From: Gemmatimonadota bacterium
Lineage (GTDB): Bacteria; Gemmatimonadota; Gemmatimonadetes; Gemmatimonadales; Gemmatimonadaceae
Direction: 5' to 3'
Length of the DNA: 47,435 nt
Assembly (NCBI GenBank): GCA_947461225.1
Contig: CANHJV010000009.1
Span: 1 to 47,435 of the forward strand
Part shown: piece by piece, positions 17,680-26,603 of the stretch
Layout: each line of letters begins with the position of its first letter
Position numbering within the stretch: position 1 is the first letter of the stretch
Notes under the pieces: generated by a model
What the model saw: the letters and a program-made list of their open reading frames with translations, nothing else
What the model was told of the DNA's origin: nothing
Databases searched by the model: none
Translations under genes and position numbers: made by a program

Positions 17680-19139
17680 GACTGACCGAAGTCACGAGTG
17701 GCAACGGGTGCGAACGAGCGCCGCGCACGGAACGGCATACGCGCGGAACGGCCAAGCTCGACACCGACGGCAGGCGGCGTGCTACCGGCAGCGAGAAGTT
17801 TTCGCTCATTAATCGCAGCAAAATACGTAGCGACCACAAACGACATCGTGACCCAGAAGAATGGATAGTACAACACGGTCAGGAAGAAGCCCGCGACCAA
17901 GTAGCCAGCAAGTGCGGCATCATACCCACGTGACAGTGAACGAAGGAGCCGTGTTCGCTCCTTCACATCACGAAGCACCCGACGCGTTCGATAATTCACG
18001 ACGAACACCGCTCCAACCAGCATCGTGAACGCGGCGAGGCCAAGATATCCCGTTTCCGACAGCGCCTGAATAAAAATATTGTGCTGCACGTGTCCTTTTT
18101 CGCGATAGCGTGCCCGGTAGTACGGCAGCCAATTCGCGTATCCGATGCCAAGCACTGGACGCTCGTTCGCCATTTCAATGCCGCGCCGCCAGTACGTCAG
18201 GCGAGACTGCGACGTGTTGTCTTCACCGGCTGAGTTGAACCGGTCGAACGACTCCTTCGGCAGGAAGATGACGACGACGATCGCCACAACAAAAGCGACC
18301 CAGAGCATGCGTCCACGCTTCTCGGAGCTGAGCACCATCACCAGAACGGCTACCGCAAGTCCGAGCAGCGAGCCACGGGTGTTGGCGCCTAGCACGCACA
18401 GCAGCGACGTAAACGGTACCGCCGCGAGCAGGAACCGCCGCGTCCATGACAGACGAGGCCACAGTCCATAGAGAAACCACGTGCTCACGCAGAACACGAT
18501 GACCATTTCGATCGCGAAATCCGACGCTTCGTTGAAGGGACCCGGTGTACCCACGATACCCCAGCCGCGATAGCACAACCCGCAACCGATCCAGGAGATG
18601 GCGCCGGACATGGCCATCTTCGCATTCCAGAGAATCCACGCACCGATCATGAGAATGACGCGCTCTTCGGTGGTCGCAAGCCGCGACACCAGCACATACA
18701 GTGGCACCCACAGGATGTACAGATCCATCTTCTGTATCGACAACTGCGGATCAATCGCCGCCACTGACGACGCGAGCACGACCACGGTGAACGCAAGTAG
18801 CAGCCAATCGGTCGGCAACAAATGTCCGCGTCGCCGACTTTCCGTCAGAAACAGCAGGCACGCGATGGTCAGCGTGACAATGCTCCACGGGAAGAACGAC
18901 AGCACCTCATAAATTTGCTGGGGCCGGAAGTACTCGAGAAACAGGTACAACTGCAGCGCCCAGAACGCGGGCGACTGGCGGGTCATGCCGCGAAAGAATC
19001 GGCCAATGAATCCTGGGTACAGCCACGCGCCGGTGGTCTGTCCGCCCGCGCGTGCGACATGCTGTGTCGCGCCAACCTGTCTGGCGTGCACCGTCTCACT
19101 CCGGGAGTAATTTAGATTTACGTCGTTCGCGAATTTCAC
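17676..19139 (-). CDS. O-antigen ligase/polymerase family membrane protein (Wzy-like)
   Basis: Multi-pass inner-membrane protein of 487 residues with about 10-12 hydrophobic segments, the expected EPS polymerase or O-glycosylation ligase of the locus. The Wzy_C-type signature lies in the second half: LLCVLGANTRGSLLGLAVAV, a periplasmic loop containing QSRLTYWRRGIEMANERPV then GIGYANWLPYYR and the conserved histidine in HVQHNIFIQALSETGYLGL. It heads the minus-strand cassette and overlaps the downstream deacetylase by four bases. It may begin at 19139 or at a later Met near MTRQSPAFWAL, just before the first helix. Polymerase and ligase cannot be told apart from sequence alone; position favours polymerase. 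Confidence 0.85.
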   Translation of the reverse strand: MKFANDVNLNYSRSETVHARQVGATQHVARAGGQTTGAWLYPGFIGRFFRGMTRQSPAFWALQLYLFLEYFRPQQIYEVLSFFPWSIVTLTIACLLFLTESRRRGHLLPTDWLLLAFTVVVLASSVAAIDPQLSIQKMDLYILWVPLYVLVSRLATTEERVILMIGAWILWNAKMAMSGAISWIGCGLCYRGWGIVGTPGPFNEASDFAIEMVIVFCVSTWFLYGLWPRLSWTRRFLLAAVPFTSLLCVLGANTRGSLLGLAVAVLVMVLSSEKRGRMLWVAFVVAIVVVIFLPKESFDRFNSAGEDNTSQSRLTYWRRGIEMANERPVLGIGYANWLPYYRARYREKGHVQHNIFIQALSETGYLGLAAFTMLVGAVFVVNYRTRRVLRDVKERTRLLRSLSRGYDAALAGYLVAGFFLTVLYYPFFWVTMSFVVATYFAAINERKLLAAGSTPPAVGVELGRSARMPFRARRSFAPVATRDFGQS

Positions 19140-19258
19140 CTACGTCCCCGACCACCGTACACTTTGGTAGGGACGAGTGATCGCGAGCTCTCGTAACGCG
19201 ATCTCAGCGCCTGTACCCCGAATCTAATCGTGCGCCCTGACGCGTACTGAGCCCCCGC

Positions 19259-20407
19259 ATGCCTTCTGCTCCCCAGACCCTCTTCGGCCAAAAACTCGCA
19301 CTCTGCGTCGCCCCAGCGGCGTTCGGGGGCTTGGAGTCGGCGGTCCTTCGACTGAGCCAAGGGCTTCATATCAGCGGTGTCGATGTGCGCCTGATGCTGT
19401 CAATGGACACTGGGGCGAGCTCGTCCGTGGAAGATGCAGCGCATGAGTCCGGCATCGCGATGCACCGAATCGAGCAGCCGTCGCGTGCATACTTTCGAGA
19501 GTTCACCGAGTTTCGTCGGCGTTTTCGACGTGATGGCATCACTGTGGTGCATACACACGGCTATCGAGCGGACTTGATCGCAGGGATGGCGGCGCGCTCG
19601 CTTGGGATTCCAGTCGTCACAACGTTTCACGGCTTCACGGGGGGCGGGCAACGCAACCGAGCCTATGAGCAGCTGCAGCGAATGGCCGCGATGCGAGCGG
19701 CCGCTGTCGTCGCGGTATCGAATGTGATCGCGAATGACCTCAAAGCGTTTGGTGTGCCGCATGACCGGGTCTTTCATCTTCCCAACGCATTTGCGCCATC
19801 GGACGCTGCCCTCGCCCGCGACGAAGCCCGCCGAACGTTGGGCATCTCCCCCGGCGCCACGGCGATCGGCTGGGTGGGTCGTTTATCACGAGAGAAGGGA
19901 CCCGACCTTTTCCTGGAGTCACTGCGGCTCGTGACGACAGACTACGGCCTCGTTGACGCACTGATCGTCGGCGACGGCCCTCTGCGCCAAGAAACTGAAG
20001 CGCTGGCCGCTACCGTCAGCACCGGGATTCGTGCTCGCTGCGTAGGCTATCTGCCGAACGCCGGGGCGCTGATTCCGGCTCTAGACCTGCTGGTACTGTC
20101 CTCCCGAACCGAAGGCACGCCGGTGACCATTCTCGAGGCAATGGCGGCCGAAGTCGCCGTCGTTGCGTACACGGTGGGGGGCATCCCGGAACTGCTTGGC
20201 GTTGACGATGGCTATCTGGTGTCCGGGCGAACGCCGGCATCGTTGGCGGCGGCCATTGGTACTGCACTGGACGATCCAACAGATCGTCAGCAACGCGCCA
20301 AACGAGCCCGACAGCGCTTGGCCCAGCACTTCGACACGGGAGAATGGATCGCCCGCCACATCGCCATCTACGCCAAAGCTACAGGAAGCTCGCCCTTACC
20401 GCGGTGA
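19259..20407 (+). CDS. Glycosyltransferase family 4 (GT-B)
   Basis: Cytoplasmic retaining glycosyltransferase of 382 residues. The N-terminal domain has APAAFGGLESAVLRLSQGL with the glycine-rich acceptor loop, HTHGYRADLIAG and TTFHGFTGG. The C-terminal donor domain has GWVGRLSREKGPDLFLESL, ALIVGDGPLRQETEA, CVGYLPNAGALIPALDLLVL and the SRTEGTPVTILEAMAAE glutamate block with VGGIPELL. It is monocistronic, divergent from the polymerase cassette across 119 bp, and its last 12 bp overlap the end of the converging glycoside hydrolase gene. Donor sugar unknown. Confidence 0.9.
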   Translation: MPSAPQTLFGQKLALCVAPAAFGGLESAVLRLSQGLHISGVDVRLMLSMDTGASSSVEDAAHESGIAMHRIEQPSRAYFREFTEFRRRFRRDGITVVHTHGYRADLIAGMAARSLGIPVVTTFHGFTGGGQRNRAYEQLQRMAAMRAAAVVAVSNVIANDLKAFGVPHDRVFHLPNAFAPSDAALARDEARRTLGISPGATAIGWVGRLSREKGPDLFLESLRLVTTDYGLVDALIVGDGPLRQETEALAATVSTGIRARCVGYLPNAGALIPALDLLVLSSRTEGTPVTILEAMAAEVAVVAYTVGGIPELLGVDDGYLVSGRTPASLAAAIGTALDDPTDRQQRAKRARQRLAQHFDTGEWIARHIAIYAKATGSSPLPR

Positions 20408-21907
20408 CGGCGTGCTGCACCGCATGAGCGCAGCCCCCTCCGCGAGGGCCAGCTGAACCGTGGTGATCGGCGGTCCGTGACTGCCGTCGGCGGCAAGCAG
20501 TTCATAGCAGCCCCCCAACGGGAGCGGGGGTGTCTTCGCCGCGTACGAGCGAAAGTTCCGCTCATTCCAGTCAACGCGCGATCGAAACACGACGATCGCC
20601 CGCTCGAAGTCCCGTCGGAATACACGGTACGACTGCCCGATCTCATCGCCTGTGCCCAAGTCCTCCTTCCACACGTGCGGCTCCCCCATCGGACGACCCA
20701 AGTCCGCCTCTTGTGCTTTCACCCAAAACGAAGCGAGCGGCTGCCATCTCGGCGCCATCGCATAGAAGGTCCGCGGGCTGCGTCGGGCCATCCAGTACGA
20801 GGTCAACGAGTACATGTCGTGTCGCTCCTGCGCCGACCGATAGCTCGAAGCGCCGTAGCCGAGCTCTATCGGCGGCTTGGCCGTGCCCTGTGTGAAGATG
20901 AAGATCTTCCCGGCGTTATCCACGTCGCGGGCGAAGTCCCACAAGACCTCCTCACCTCGGCCGCCGTAAGGTTGACCCTCGACCGAAAGGAACTCCGTAA
21001 GCACCCCATCAGTCGCCAGCGCGAGCGCCACAGCGCCGGGCGTTACATACGACGCCGTGTTGGGGTAGAGAATGCCAGCCTCACGACCTGATGCCATCGC
21101 CATTTTCACCTCGCGATAGAGTTGCCTCAGATCTCGCGTGTAAAGACTCTCGGCGGTAATGGCATCACGTGTTCGGTTCCCGTACTCGGCGATTCGCCCA
21201 CCGGCTACGGATTTGGGTAACGGACCCGTGAGTCGATCCGCTACCGTCGCCTCGTCAATGAAGATTCCATCAAACCGAAGCCCATTCGACTGAGTGGCAA
21301 CGTCGTTCACCGACCGTTCGGCAAGATAGCGCTTCGCGCACGGCGAGGATGGATTGACCACATATCGCCAGCGATCCCACATGAATATCTGGATACGCGA
21401 ATCGGATTCTGCTGTCGCCGTGCCGGATGGCCATCCTCGAATCACCTGGGACCTGCCAGACTCCTCGATCCGCGTATCGTCGGCGTAGTGGAGATACGCG
21501 GTTTCTCCTGGCAGGCCTGACCGCTCACACAGGGTCCGCAACGTATCGTGCTCGGTGCCGACCGGCATCGTTTCGAGTAGGCGATACTTGATAAATCGTA
21601 CACTTGGCTTGCGCGACTTGACGCCCACGAAGTGAGCAGCGCCGTGCGCCATGTCGAGATGCGAGGCCTCGAACTCCCAGTCACGATCCGACGCGGGCAC
21701 CGCGATCTCGTTGAGTGACGCGTAGGTCGATATGGAGGGAAAGCGGGTGACCGGCATTGGAACGACGTTGCTCAACGCCGGTTGCCGGCGTTCCGCCACC
21801 ACTTCGATGGCGGCTCCAAGTGCCTCCCGCGTACCGCAGGCGGATTGCGTGCACAGCATTGCCATGAAGACCGCTCGAGCATAAGCACTGTGTGGCATTA
21901 GCCGCAT
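20396..21907 (-). CDS. Secreted GHL15-like putative glycoside hydrolase, possible lipoprotein
   Basis: A 503-residue exported protein resembling the hypothetical glycosyl hydrolase family 15 (TIM-barrel) group. Supporting blocks are GETAYLHYADDTRIEESG, IQIFMWDRWRYVVNPSS, and the barrel-strand motif LRFDGIFIDEATVADRL with candidate catalytic acids D and E. The middle also has REAGILYPNTASY and GVLTEFLSVEGQPYGG, and the end SYWMARRSPRTFYAMAPRW. The N-terminus reads AVFMAMLCTQSACG, a signal peptide with a weak lipobox, so it may be lipid-anchored. ATG 21907 is preferred over GTG 21937 because it gives a compact signal peptide. It is divergent from the riboswitch-controlled lipoprotein. Substrate and activity are unproven; EPS trimming is an inference from context. 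Confidence 0.7.
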   Translation of the reverse strand: MRLMPHSAYARAVFMAMLCTQSACGTREALGAAIEVVAERRQPALSNVVPMPVTRFPSISTYASLNEIAVPASDRDWEFEASHLDMAHGAAHFVGVKSRKPSVRFIKYRLLETMPVGTEHDTLRTLCERSGLPGETAYLHYADDTRIEESGRSQVIRGWPSGTATAESDSRIQIFMWDRWRYVVNPSSPCAKRYLAERSVNDVATQSNGLRFDGIFIDEATVADRLTGPLPKSVAGGRIAEYGNRTRDAITAESLYTRDLRQLYREVKMAMASGREAGILYPNTASYVTPGAVALALATDGVLTEFLSVEGQPYGGRGEEVLWDFARDVDNAGKIFIFTQGTAKPPIELGYGASSYRSAQERHDMYSLTSYWMARRSPRTFYAMAPRWQPLASFWVKAQEADLGRPMGEPHVWKEDLGTGDEIGQSYRVFRRDFERAIVVFRSRVDWNERNFRSYAAKTPPLPLGGCYELLAADGSHGPPITTVQLALAEGAALMRCSTPSPR

Positions 21908-21937
21908 CGGCAGAGAGATTCGTCGCGCATCAACCAC

Positions 21938-22265
21938 GTGGTTAGGGACGCAGATCGCCGACGGCTACCCAGACGGGCAAAGCCCACTGCAACGGTGCGG
22001 CACTCCGTCTGATTCCGTGCGGTCAACGTAGTCGTCTTTCTCGAGATATCCGCCAGCAGTCAGTGATCAGGGCCGGCGTAACAGCCTGCGCACGCAGTGT
22101 CACAATCTGATGCAATGCATGGGGGAATGATGAAAATGTGAGGCTCTGCGGCGTACATCACGTTTGGCCTCCCTCTCAGCCGTTACCCTGCTTTACGGCT
22201 GTCGTCAACCAGACGAGCTTGCCATCGAGCGGTCGGCGCTGGAGCCGATGCCGATACAGGCGGGT
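21938..22265. other. Divergent intergenic region upstream of the GEMM riboswitch
   Basis: About 330 bp without a supportable gene, between the glycoside hydrolase start and the riboswitch. The small open frame beginning at 22138 runs straight through the aptamer and is not credible as coding. Promoters for both flanking genes should lie here; I see no convincing -35/-10 pair or dyad. Confidence 0.4.
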
Positions 22266-22267
22266 TT

Positions 22268-22368
22268 TGGGAACGACAAAGGCAAACCCATTGAAAGGTG
22301 GGGGCGCAAAGCTGCGGGGCTACCGTGACTACCACGTACTCACCATGCCAGCCGGGCCACCGAACGCG
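22268..22368 (+). ncRNA. Cyclic-di-GMP-I riboswitch (GEMM-I) aptamer
   Basis: The RNA shows the GEMM-I signature in order. First is AAAGGCAAACC at 22278-22288. Next is a P2 stem CCCATT (22287-22292) and GGTGGG (22297-22302) closed by a GAAA tetraloop at 22293-22296. Then come GGCGCAAAGC (22303-22312) and the 3' block GCCAGCCGGGCCACCG (22347-22362), which matches the tetraloop-receptor/P3 strand of the Vibrio Vc2 aptamer. It ends about 20 nt before the Shine-Dalgarno AGGAGG of the lipoprotein gene. GGGCC at 22354-22358 can pair with GGCCC at 22384-22388, which overlaps the Shine-Dalgarno, suggesting translational control. Whether ligand turns the gene on or off is not decidable by eye. Outer boundaries are approximate. 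Confidence 0.9.
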
Positions 22369-22379
22369 AATGGACCTTC

Positions 22380-22385
22380 AGGAGG
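22380..22385 (+). promoter_or_regulatory. Shine-Dalgarno of the riboswitch-controlled gene
   Basis: AGGAGG with 5-nt spacing to ATG 22391. It fixes the start over the longer open frame from 22298 and overlaps the sequence that can pair with the riboswitch 3' strand. Confidence 0.8.
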
Positions 22386-22390
22386 CCCAC

Positions 22391-24259
22391 ATGCACCCCC
22401 AGAAACAGTGGCTTGTCATGGCCGCTGCTTGCTTCACACTATCGGCCTGCAACGGTGAAACACCTGCCAAGGCGACGGGAATTACGGACCCAACCCTTAC
22501 CCGGTCTCTTGAGGTCAGCAGCGCCAGCAGTATCACTAGCGAGGTACGCTTGGCTGTCGGCGAATCGACAAAGCTCGACGCGTCAGGCAGTCTGCAGCGC
22601 AGCCGCAGCACCGGATGGGTTAGCAGCAATGCTGCCGTCGCATCAGTCACAGGAACAGGCGTTGTGCAGGGTCGGTCGGCGGGAAACGCAACGATAACAG
22701 CTTTCGGTTTTACTGTACGCAAAGTGTACGCCATCGTAGTCACCGCGCCCGCGCCAGCACGGGTCGCATCGGTAGCGGTCACGTCACCGATGTCGTCCCT
22801 GCCCGTTGGCGCCACCATGCAGATGTCTGCTCGGGCAGCCAGTGCCCAAGATTCGTTGATCACCGATCGGGTGACGACCTGGAGCGTACTCTCTGGTGCA
22901 GCCATTTCTCTGAGCTCTAGCGGCTTGGTCACCGCGCTCTCGGCTGGCACCGCCACGGTGGCTGCTACGGTAGATGGGGTGGTAGGAACACTCTCGATTA
23001 CGGTGACCGATCCACCGCCAACCGTTACGTCGTTTTTGGTGACACCGAAGACCGGTGCTTCCCTTCTGCCGGCCCAAACAAGACAATTCACTACGGCGAC
23101 GACGTGGTCGGATCTTGCGAGTCGGGCCGTGACCGTGAGCTATACTGCGACCGGAGGCACTATCACGAACAGCGGTCTTTTCACCGCCGGGCAGCTGGCG
23201 GGAACGTTCATGGTGATCGCAAACTGCACGTGCGGCAGAGTGGATACGGCGAGCGTTTCGGTGAGTATTCCGGCGCAGCTCACTTCGCTGACGATCAGTC
23301 CGAAGACCGTGAGCCTTGCTCCAGCAGGCACTCAACAGTTTACTGCTGCCGCCATTTGGAACTCAGGTGCAACCACACTTCCAGCAGTCACCTACACCGC
23401 TGAAGGCGGTTTGATTACGACGGGCGGCCTTTATACTGCCCCCAGTGTGCCTGGAACCTATCGAGTATTTTTGTCGAGCGCCGCTGGAACCGTGCGCGAT
23501 ACCGCAACGGTCACAGTAACGTCAGCGAGTTTATGGAATGTGCTTCGCGACTTCAATACTGGAATCGTCGGCGCTACCGCGCAGGGTACCCAGGACGGCT
23601 TCACTGGCGATGCCGGCCAATCCCGCTACTCGGCTGAGAAGAGCTTCGAAGGCGGACAATCCGCGAAGCTAACCATTCAGCAGGGAACAACCGGCTTTGG
23701 CCTGTGGGGTGGAGTTATTTTGTTCCCAACCGCTCTTCCAACTGGCAGCGACTTCTGGCTTCAACTGTACATTTTTATTCCAGAAGACTTCGTTGTTCTC
23801 ACTCCGACAAACGGCAGCCTAAAGTTTATCAGAATTCGCACTAGAAGTTCCACTGGCTCGTACGGAGGATACAACGACATCCAACTTCAGGATGACGCGA
23901 ACCAGCCGACTTCGATGCGTATGATAAAAGAAGATCAACAACAGTGGTTTAACTTCGGCGCCGCAAACAGCTTCACGAAGGGAAGTTGGCAGCGAGTCAC
24001 TGTAAACTTAAAGCTTAGCAGCATACCCAAAGCGTCGGGCGGAGATTCTCGGACGCGCGTCTGGCAGAACGGAAAACTGCTGACTGATGAGACAAGAATG
24101 CGAACTCTCAGTGGTCTCGGAGATGTCGCAGATGCGCTCTATCTCTTCACCTACTGGAACGGCAGCGCTCCGAAAACGCAATCACTCTTCGTCGATAAAA
24201 TCCAGATGGCAAACTTCCAACCGTCTTGGGCATCCGACTTGGAAGGCATCTCCCAGTGA
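22391..24259 (+). CDS. Surface lipoprotein with four Ig-like (Big_2-type) modules and a C-terminal polysaccharide-lyase-like domain
   Basis: A 622-residue exported lipoprotein. The signal peptide ends in a lipobox, FTLSACNGE, with the lipidated Cys at residue 20. Four Ig-like modules of about 80 residues follow (about 38-125, 128-215, 218-298, 300-382). The last two are clearly related: each has VTPKTG/ISPKTV, then QQFT/RQFT, then YTATGG/YTAEGG and SGLFTAG/GGLYTAP. The C-terminal 235 residues begin WNVLRDFNTGIVG and include FEGGQSAKLTIQQG and DALYLFTYWNGSAPKTQSLF, resembling a jelly-roll carbohydrate-binding or polysaccharide lyase domain; no catalytic residues can be assigned. Control by a c-di-GMP riboswitch suggests an adhesin or matrix-modifying protein made with biofilm changes. 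The C-terminal half uses more AT-rich codons than neighbours. Confidence 0.85.
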   Translation: MHPQKQWLVMAAACFTLSACNGETPAKATGITDPTLTRSLEVSSASSITSEVRLAVGESTKLDASGSLQRSRSTGWVSSNAAVASVTGTGVVQGRSAGNATITAFGFTVRKVYAIVVTAPAPARVASVAVTSPMSSLPVGATMQMSARAASAQDSLITDRVTTWSVLSGAAISLSSSGLVTALSAGTATVAATVDGVVGTLSITVTDPPPTVTSFLVTPKTGASLLPAQTRQFTTATTWSDLASRAVTVSYTATGGTITNSGLFTAGQLAGTFMVIANCTCGRVDTASVSVSIPAQLTSLTISPKTVSLAPAGTQQFTAAAIWNSGATTLPAVTYTAEGGLITTGGLYTAPSVPGTYRVFLSSAAGTVRDTATVTVTSASLWNVLRDFNTGIVGATAQGTQDGFTGDAGQSRYSAEKSFEGGQSAKLTIQQGTTGFGLWGGVILFPTALPTGSDFWLQLYIFIPEDFVVLTPTNGSLKFIRIRTRSSTGSYGGYNDIQLQDDANQPTSMRMIKEDQQQWFNFGAANSFTKGSWQRVTVNLKLSSIPKASGGDSRTRVWQNGKLLTDETRMRTLSGLGDVADALYLFTYWNGSAPKTQSLFVDKIQMANFQPSWASDLEGISQ

Positions 24260-24291
24260 GTAACGAGCAATACGTCAGATAATTACTGGCA

Positions 24292-24362
24292 GGCGGTGGC
24301 ACCTTTTCGGGTAAACAAAGTACGCCCGGTAGAATCCCGGCATCCCAAAGGATGCCACCGCC
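24292..24362. repeat. 10-bp inverted repeat with nested hairpin after the lipoprotein gene
   Basis: GGCGGTGGCA (24292-24301) and TGCCACCGCC (24353-24362) are exact inverted copies 51 bp apart. Nested at 24339-24356 is a 7-bp hairpin, GGCATCC-CAAA-GGATGCC. There is no T tract, so it is not a classic terminator. The GGTGGCACCTTTT-like word resembles ends of some IS21-type elements, but this is recall only. It sits at the left border of the transposase remnants. Confidence 0.45.
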
Positions 24363-24531
24363 CTCGCTCAAGATTGATATTCCCACGCCTACGTCAAGCC
24401 CGATGTGGGCGACGCCAGAGACGTGGATCTGCGAGCAATTGAAGACCTGCCTGCATCGCGTGTTCGCCGAAAAGGTCCGGACGCTCGTCGTTCTCGGGCG
24501 ACCTGCACACCGGCTACCCGATACCTCCGTC

Positions 24532-24775
24532 AGGCACCGCTACGGCTGCAGCATGCCGTGCCAGGTAACGCTGAGGAACGGGACGATCACGATTCGTCGC
24601 CCCCGATCCACGCTTCGAGAGCCGGATCCTGACACTGTTTCGGCGCCCCACCCCAGACGTGTCTTACCTATTGGCTGAGCCTTGCCTGCGGCCTCTCCAG
24701 TACCGACTTAAACATGGAGCTCTGCGGTCTCCGCCCCGACAGCGCGATCAGCTCCAGCGTGTACTTGGTGGTCCG
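24532..24775 (+). pseudogene. Frameshifted remnant of an IS256 (Mutator)-family transposase
   Basis: Short blocks in successive frames line up with the N-terminal half of IS256-type transposases. The first reads VTLRNGTITIRRPR (frame of 24352). After a frameshift comes RFESRILTLFRRPTPDVSYL, then in a third frame NMELCGLRPDSAISSSVYLV, which matches the usual 'DFELALRGLLGDGAPLSAST' region. No frame is open across it, so the gene is dead. The family call depends on recalled motif order. Confidence 0.55.
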
Positions 24776-24839
24776 CATGTGCTGTCCTCCCCCCCGTTCG
24801 GGGGCGCATGGCCAGCGTTTATCGCACTGCCATTTTGCG

Positions 24840-25222
24840 GGTCCCGCCGGATCAGGATTCTTGAGGCAGACGACTCGCGAGTCGCTCGCCATCGAAATGG
24901 ATGTGTCGTTGCCGAGACTGCGCGTCATCACCCTGCTCGAGCCGCTGCGCACCGTTTACGGTCGGCCACGCCAACTCAGTAGCGACAACGGCTCGAAATG
25001 CATGACGGACCGGAAGAAGGGATGGTCGCTACAGCACGGCGTTCGCCTCCAATTCATCGAGTCCGGCAAACTGCACCAGAACGCGTACATCGAACGCTTC
25101 AACAAAGGCATTCGTACGGATGTGCTCGGTGCGTGGGTCTTCGCTTCGCTCGCCAAAGTACGTGACGTGATTGAGACGTAGCAGCACGAGTACAACACCG
25201 AACAGTCACACCTTCACCTCGG
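24840..25222 (+). pseudogene. Decayed IS3-family transposase (DDE integrase core fragment)
   Basis: Fragment of an orfB-type transposase. A first frame shows RRIRILEADD, then the reading shifts to RESLAIEMDVSLPRLRVI, with SSDNGSKCM (second Asp of DDE) and QNAYIERFNKGIRTDVL (the Glu). A TAG at 25179-25181 interrupts the usual tail, after which QHEYNTEQSHLHLG continues in frame. The frameshift, stop and missing N-terminus show an inactive remnant. No matching inverted repeats were found. Confidence 0.82.
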
Positions 25223-25281
25223 GCGTGCAAGCTGACTCAGCTTGCTCCCAAGGCCAACCACCGCCCCCGAATCGTCTAGTT

Positions 25282-26283
25282 TCAAACGGCGCGCTTACCG
25301 AGATCCTTGACGATGCGATTCGCCCGATGCAGTTCAATCAGTCGCATAAGAAATCCGAATTGCCGCGCGACAAATGTTAGCTGCATCAGCGCGACAGATG
25401 GGAACGGATTTATGAATCGTCGGAATTGCATCACCCTCAAGCACCAGAAAGCTAGAGGAATACCGAAAAGCGATCCAAGCACAGTTAAGACGGCGAGCAT
25501 CCACTGGCCGAGCAAGGCGAACCTTATGGCTTGGGTAAAACCCGCGACTACCACCCCAAAGTTCAAAAGTGTGGCGATCAGCATAGAAGAAAAATCGATT
25601 CGCCCGTCCGCTCCAACGGCCCCTCGACCATGCCAGCTGAGTCGTTTCATGAATCCGGAAATCGATTTTGGATTCCCAAGGTGCACTGCTTGCAGCGACT
25701 CAAACTGCCAAATAGTTCCTCCGTGAGCTCGAACACGCGCGCAGAAATCGTAATCTTCATTTGCCGGTAGAGATTCAGAAAATCCACCAACCTCGGCAAA
25801 AACGTCGGCGCGGACCGCAAGACATCCGCTGTTCAAGAAGTTCCGAGGACCATCGCCGGCGCTTCGGTGCAGCGCATCACTCGCCCTCTCCGTCCAATGG
25901 CCGTCTGCCGGCGAGATCACACGACACCCCACGATCGAAGCGTGCGATGCTTCGAAGGCGTTCATCACATCAACGCAGAAGGAAGGGTGCACCACGCAGT
26001 CACAATCAACGAACACCAGGTGTGTCGCTCGGCTGCTGCAGGCTCGAACGCCATCGTTGCGAACGCCGCCGACAGCGCTAGCCGTCGACCGCAGGATCCG
26101 CGCCTCGTCTGCGAAGCGATAAAGCGCGGGCTCAAGATGGTGCGGCTCGTTGTTGTCAACGAGCAAAAGTGACGCTTGTGAACACTGGCGAACCGCTGCA
26201 GACAGCGACGATAGTGATTCGGTAAGAATCTGGCCCTTACCTCGTACGGGGACGACCACAACAAGTGAATCGATAGAGCCCAT
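25282..26283 (-). CDS. Glycosyltransferase family 2
   Basis: A 333-residue GT-A glycosyltransferase. The catalytic half has LVVVVPVRGKGQILTESL, a nucleotide-binding LLLVDNNEPHH, the DxD-like motif VFVDCDCVVHPSF, NSGCLAVRADVFAEVGGF and the acceptor-side acid in ANEDYDFCARV. The last 110 residues hold about two to three hydrophobic segments, so it is membrane-associated. ATG 26283 has an AGGAG Shine-Dalgarno about 12 bp upstream. Its 3' end abuts the transposase remnants, and its codon use is less GC-biased than the core EPS genes, consistent with later acquisition. Sugar specificity unknown. Confidence 0.87.
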   Translation of the reverse strand: MGSIDSLVVVVPVRGKGQILTESLSSLSAAVRQCSQASLLLVDNNEPHHLEPALYRFADEARILRSTASAVGGVRNDGVRACSSRATHLVFVDCDCVVHPSFCVDVMNAFEASHASIVGCRVISPADGHWTERASDALHRSAGDGPRNFLNSGCLAVRADVFAEVGGFSESLPANEDYDFCARVRAHGGTIWQFESLQAVHLGNPKSISGFMKRLSWHGRGAVGADGRIDFSSMLIATLLNFGVVVAGFTQAIRFALLGQWMLAVLTVLGSLFGIPLAFWCLRVMQFRRFINPFPSVALMQLTFVARQFGFLMRLIELHRANRIVKDLGKRAV

Positions 26284-26603
26284 CGCGAGCTGCTCCTGAG
26301 GGCGTGAAGGGATCAGGATAACTTTCTAAACTTAGGTACAGAGCTAGTGCCGCCGTAGGCCGCGATGGTGGCTCATGCCACCGATTGAACCGAAGCACCT
26401 TTGAGAAAAGATTGAATCTGAGGACGGACTCGACCTTCACCGAACCACTAGAAAGGGACAATCCGCAATCGTTGACAGGTTAGAAGGCGGTGCCCTATTC
26501 TTCACTGTTGGGTAACCGCGATCGTCCGCGTCTCGATCCGCAAGGTGTAACATTGGAGACCGGAAACACCCCGGCCACTGTTCGGGTTTGATTTTGAACG
26601 GTG

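Noticed and set aside
22138-22458. Small plus-strand open frame upstream of the lipoprotein
   Set aside because: It runs through the GEMM aptamer and the lipoprotein signal peptide in another frame, so it is a shadow.
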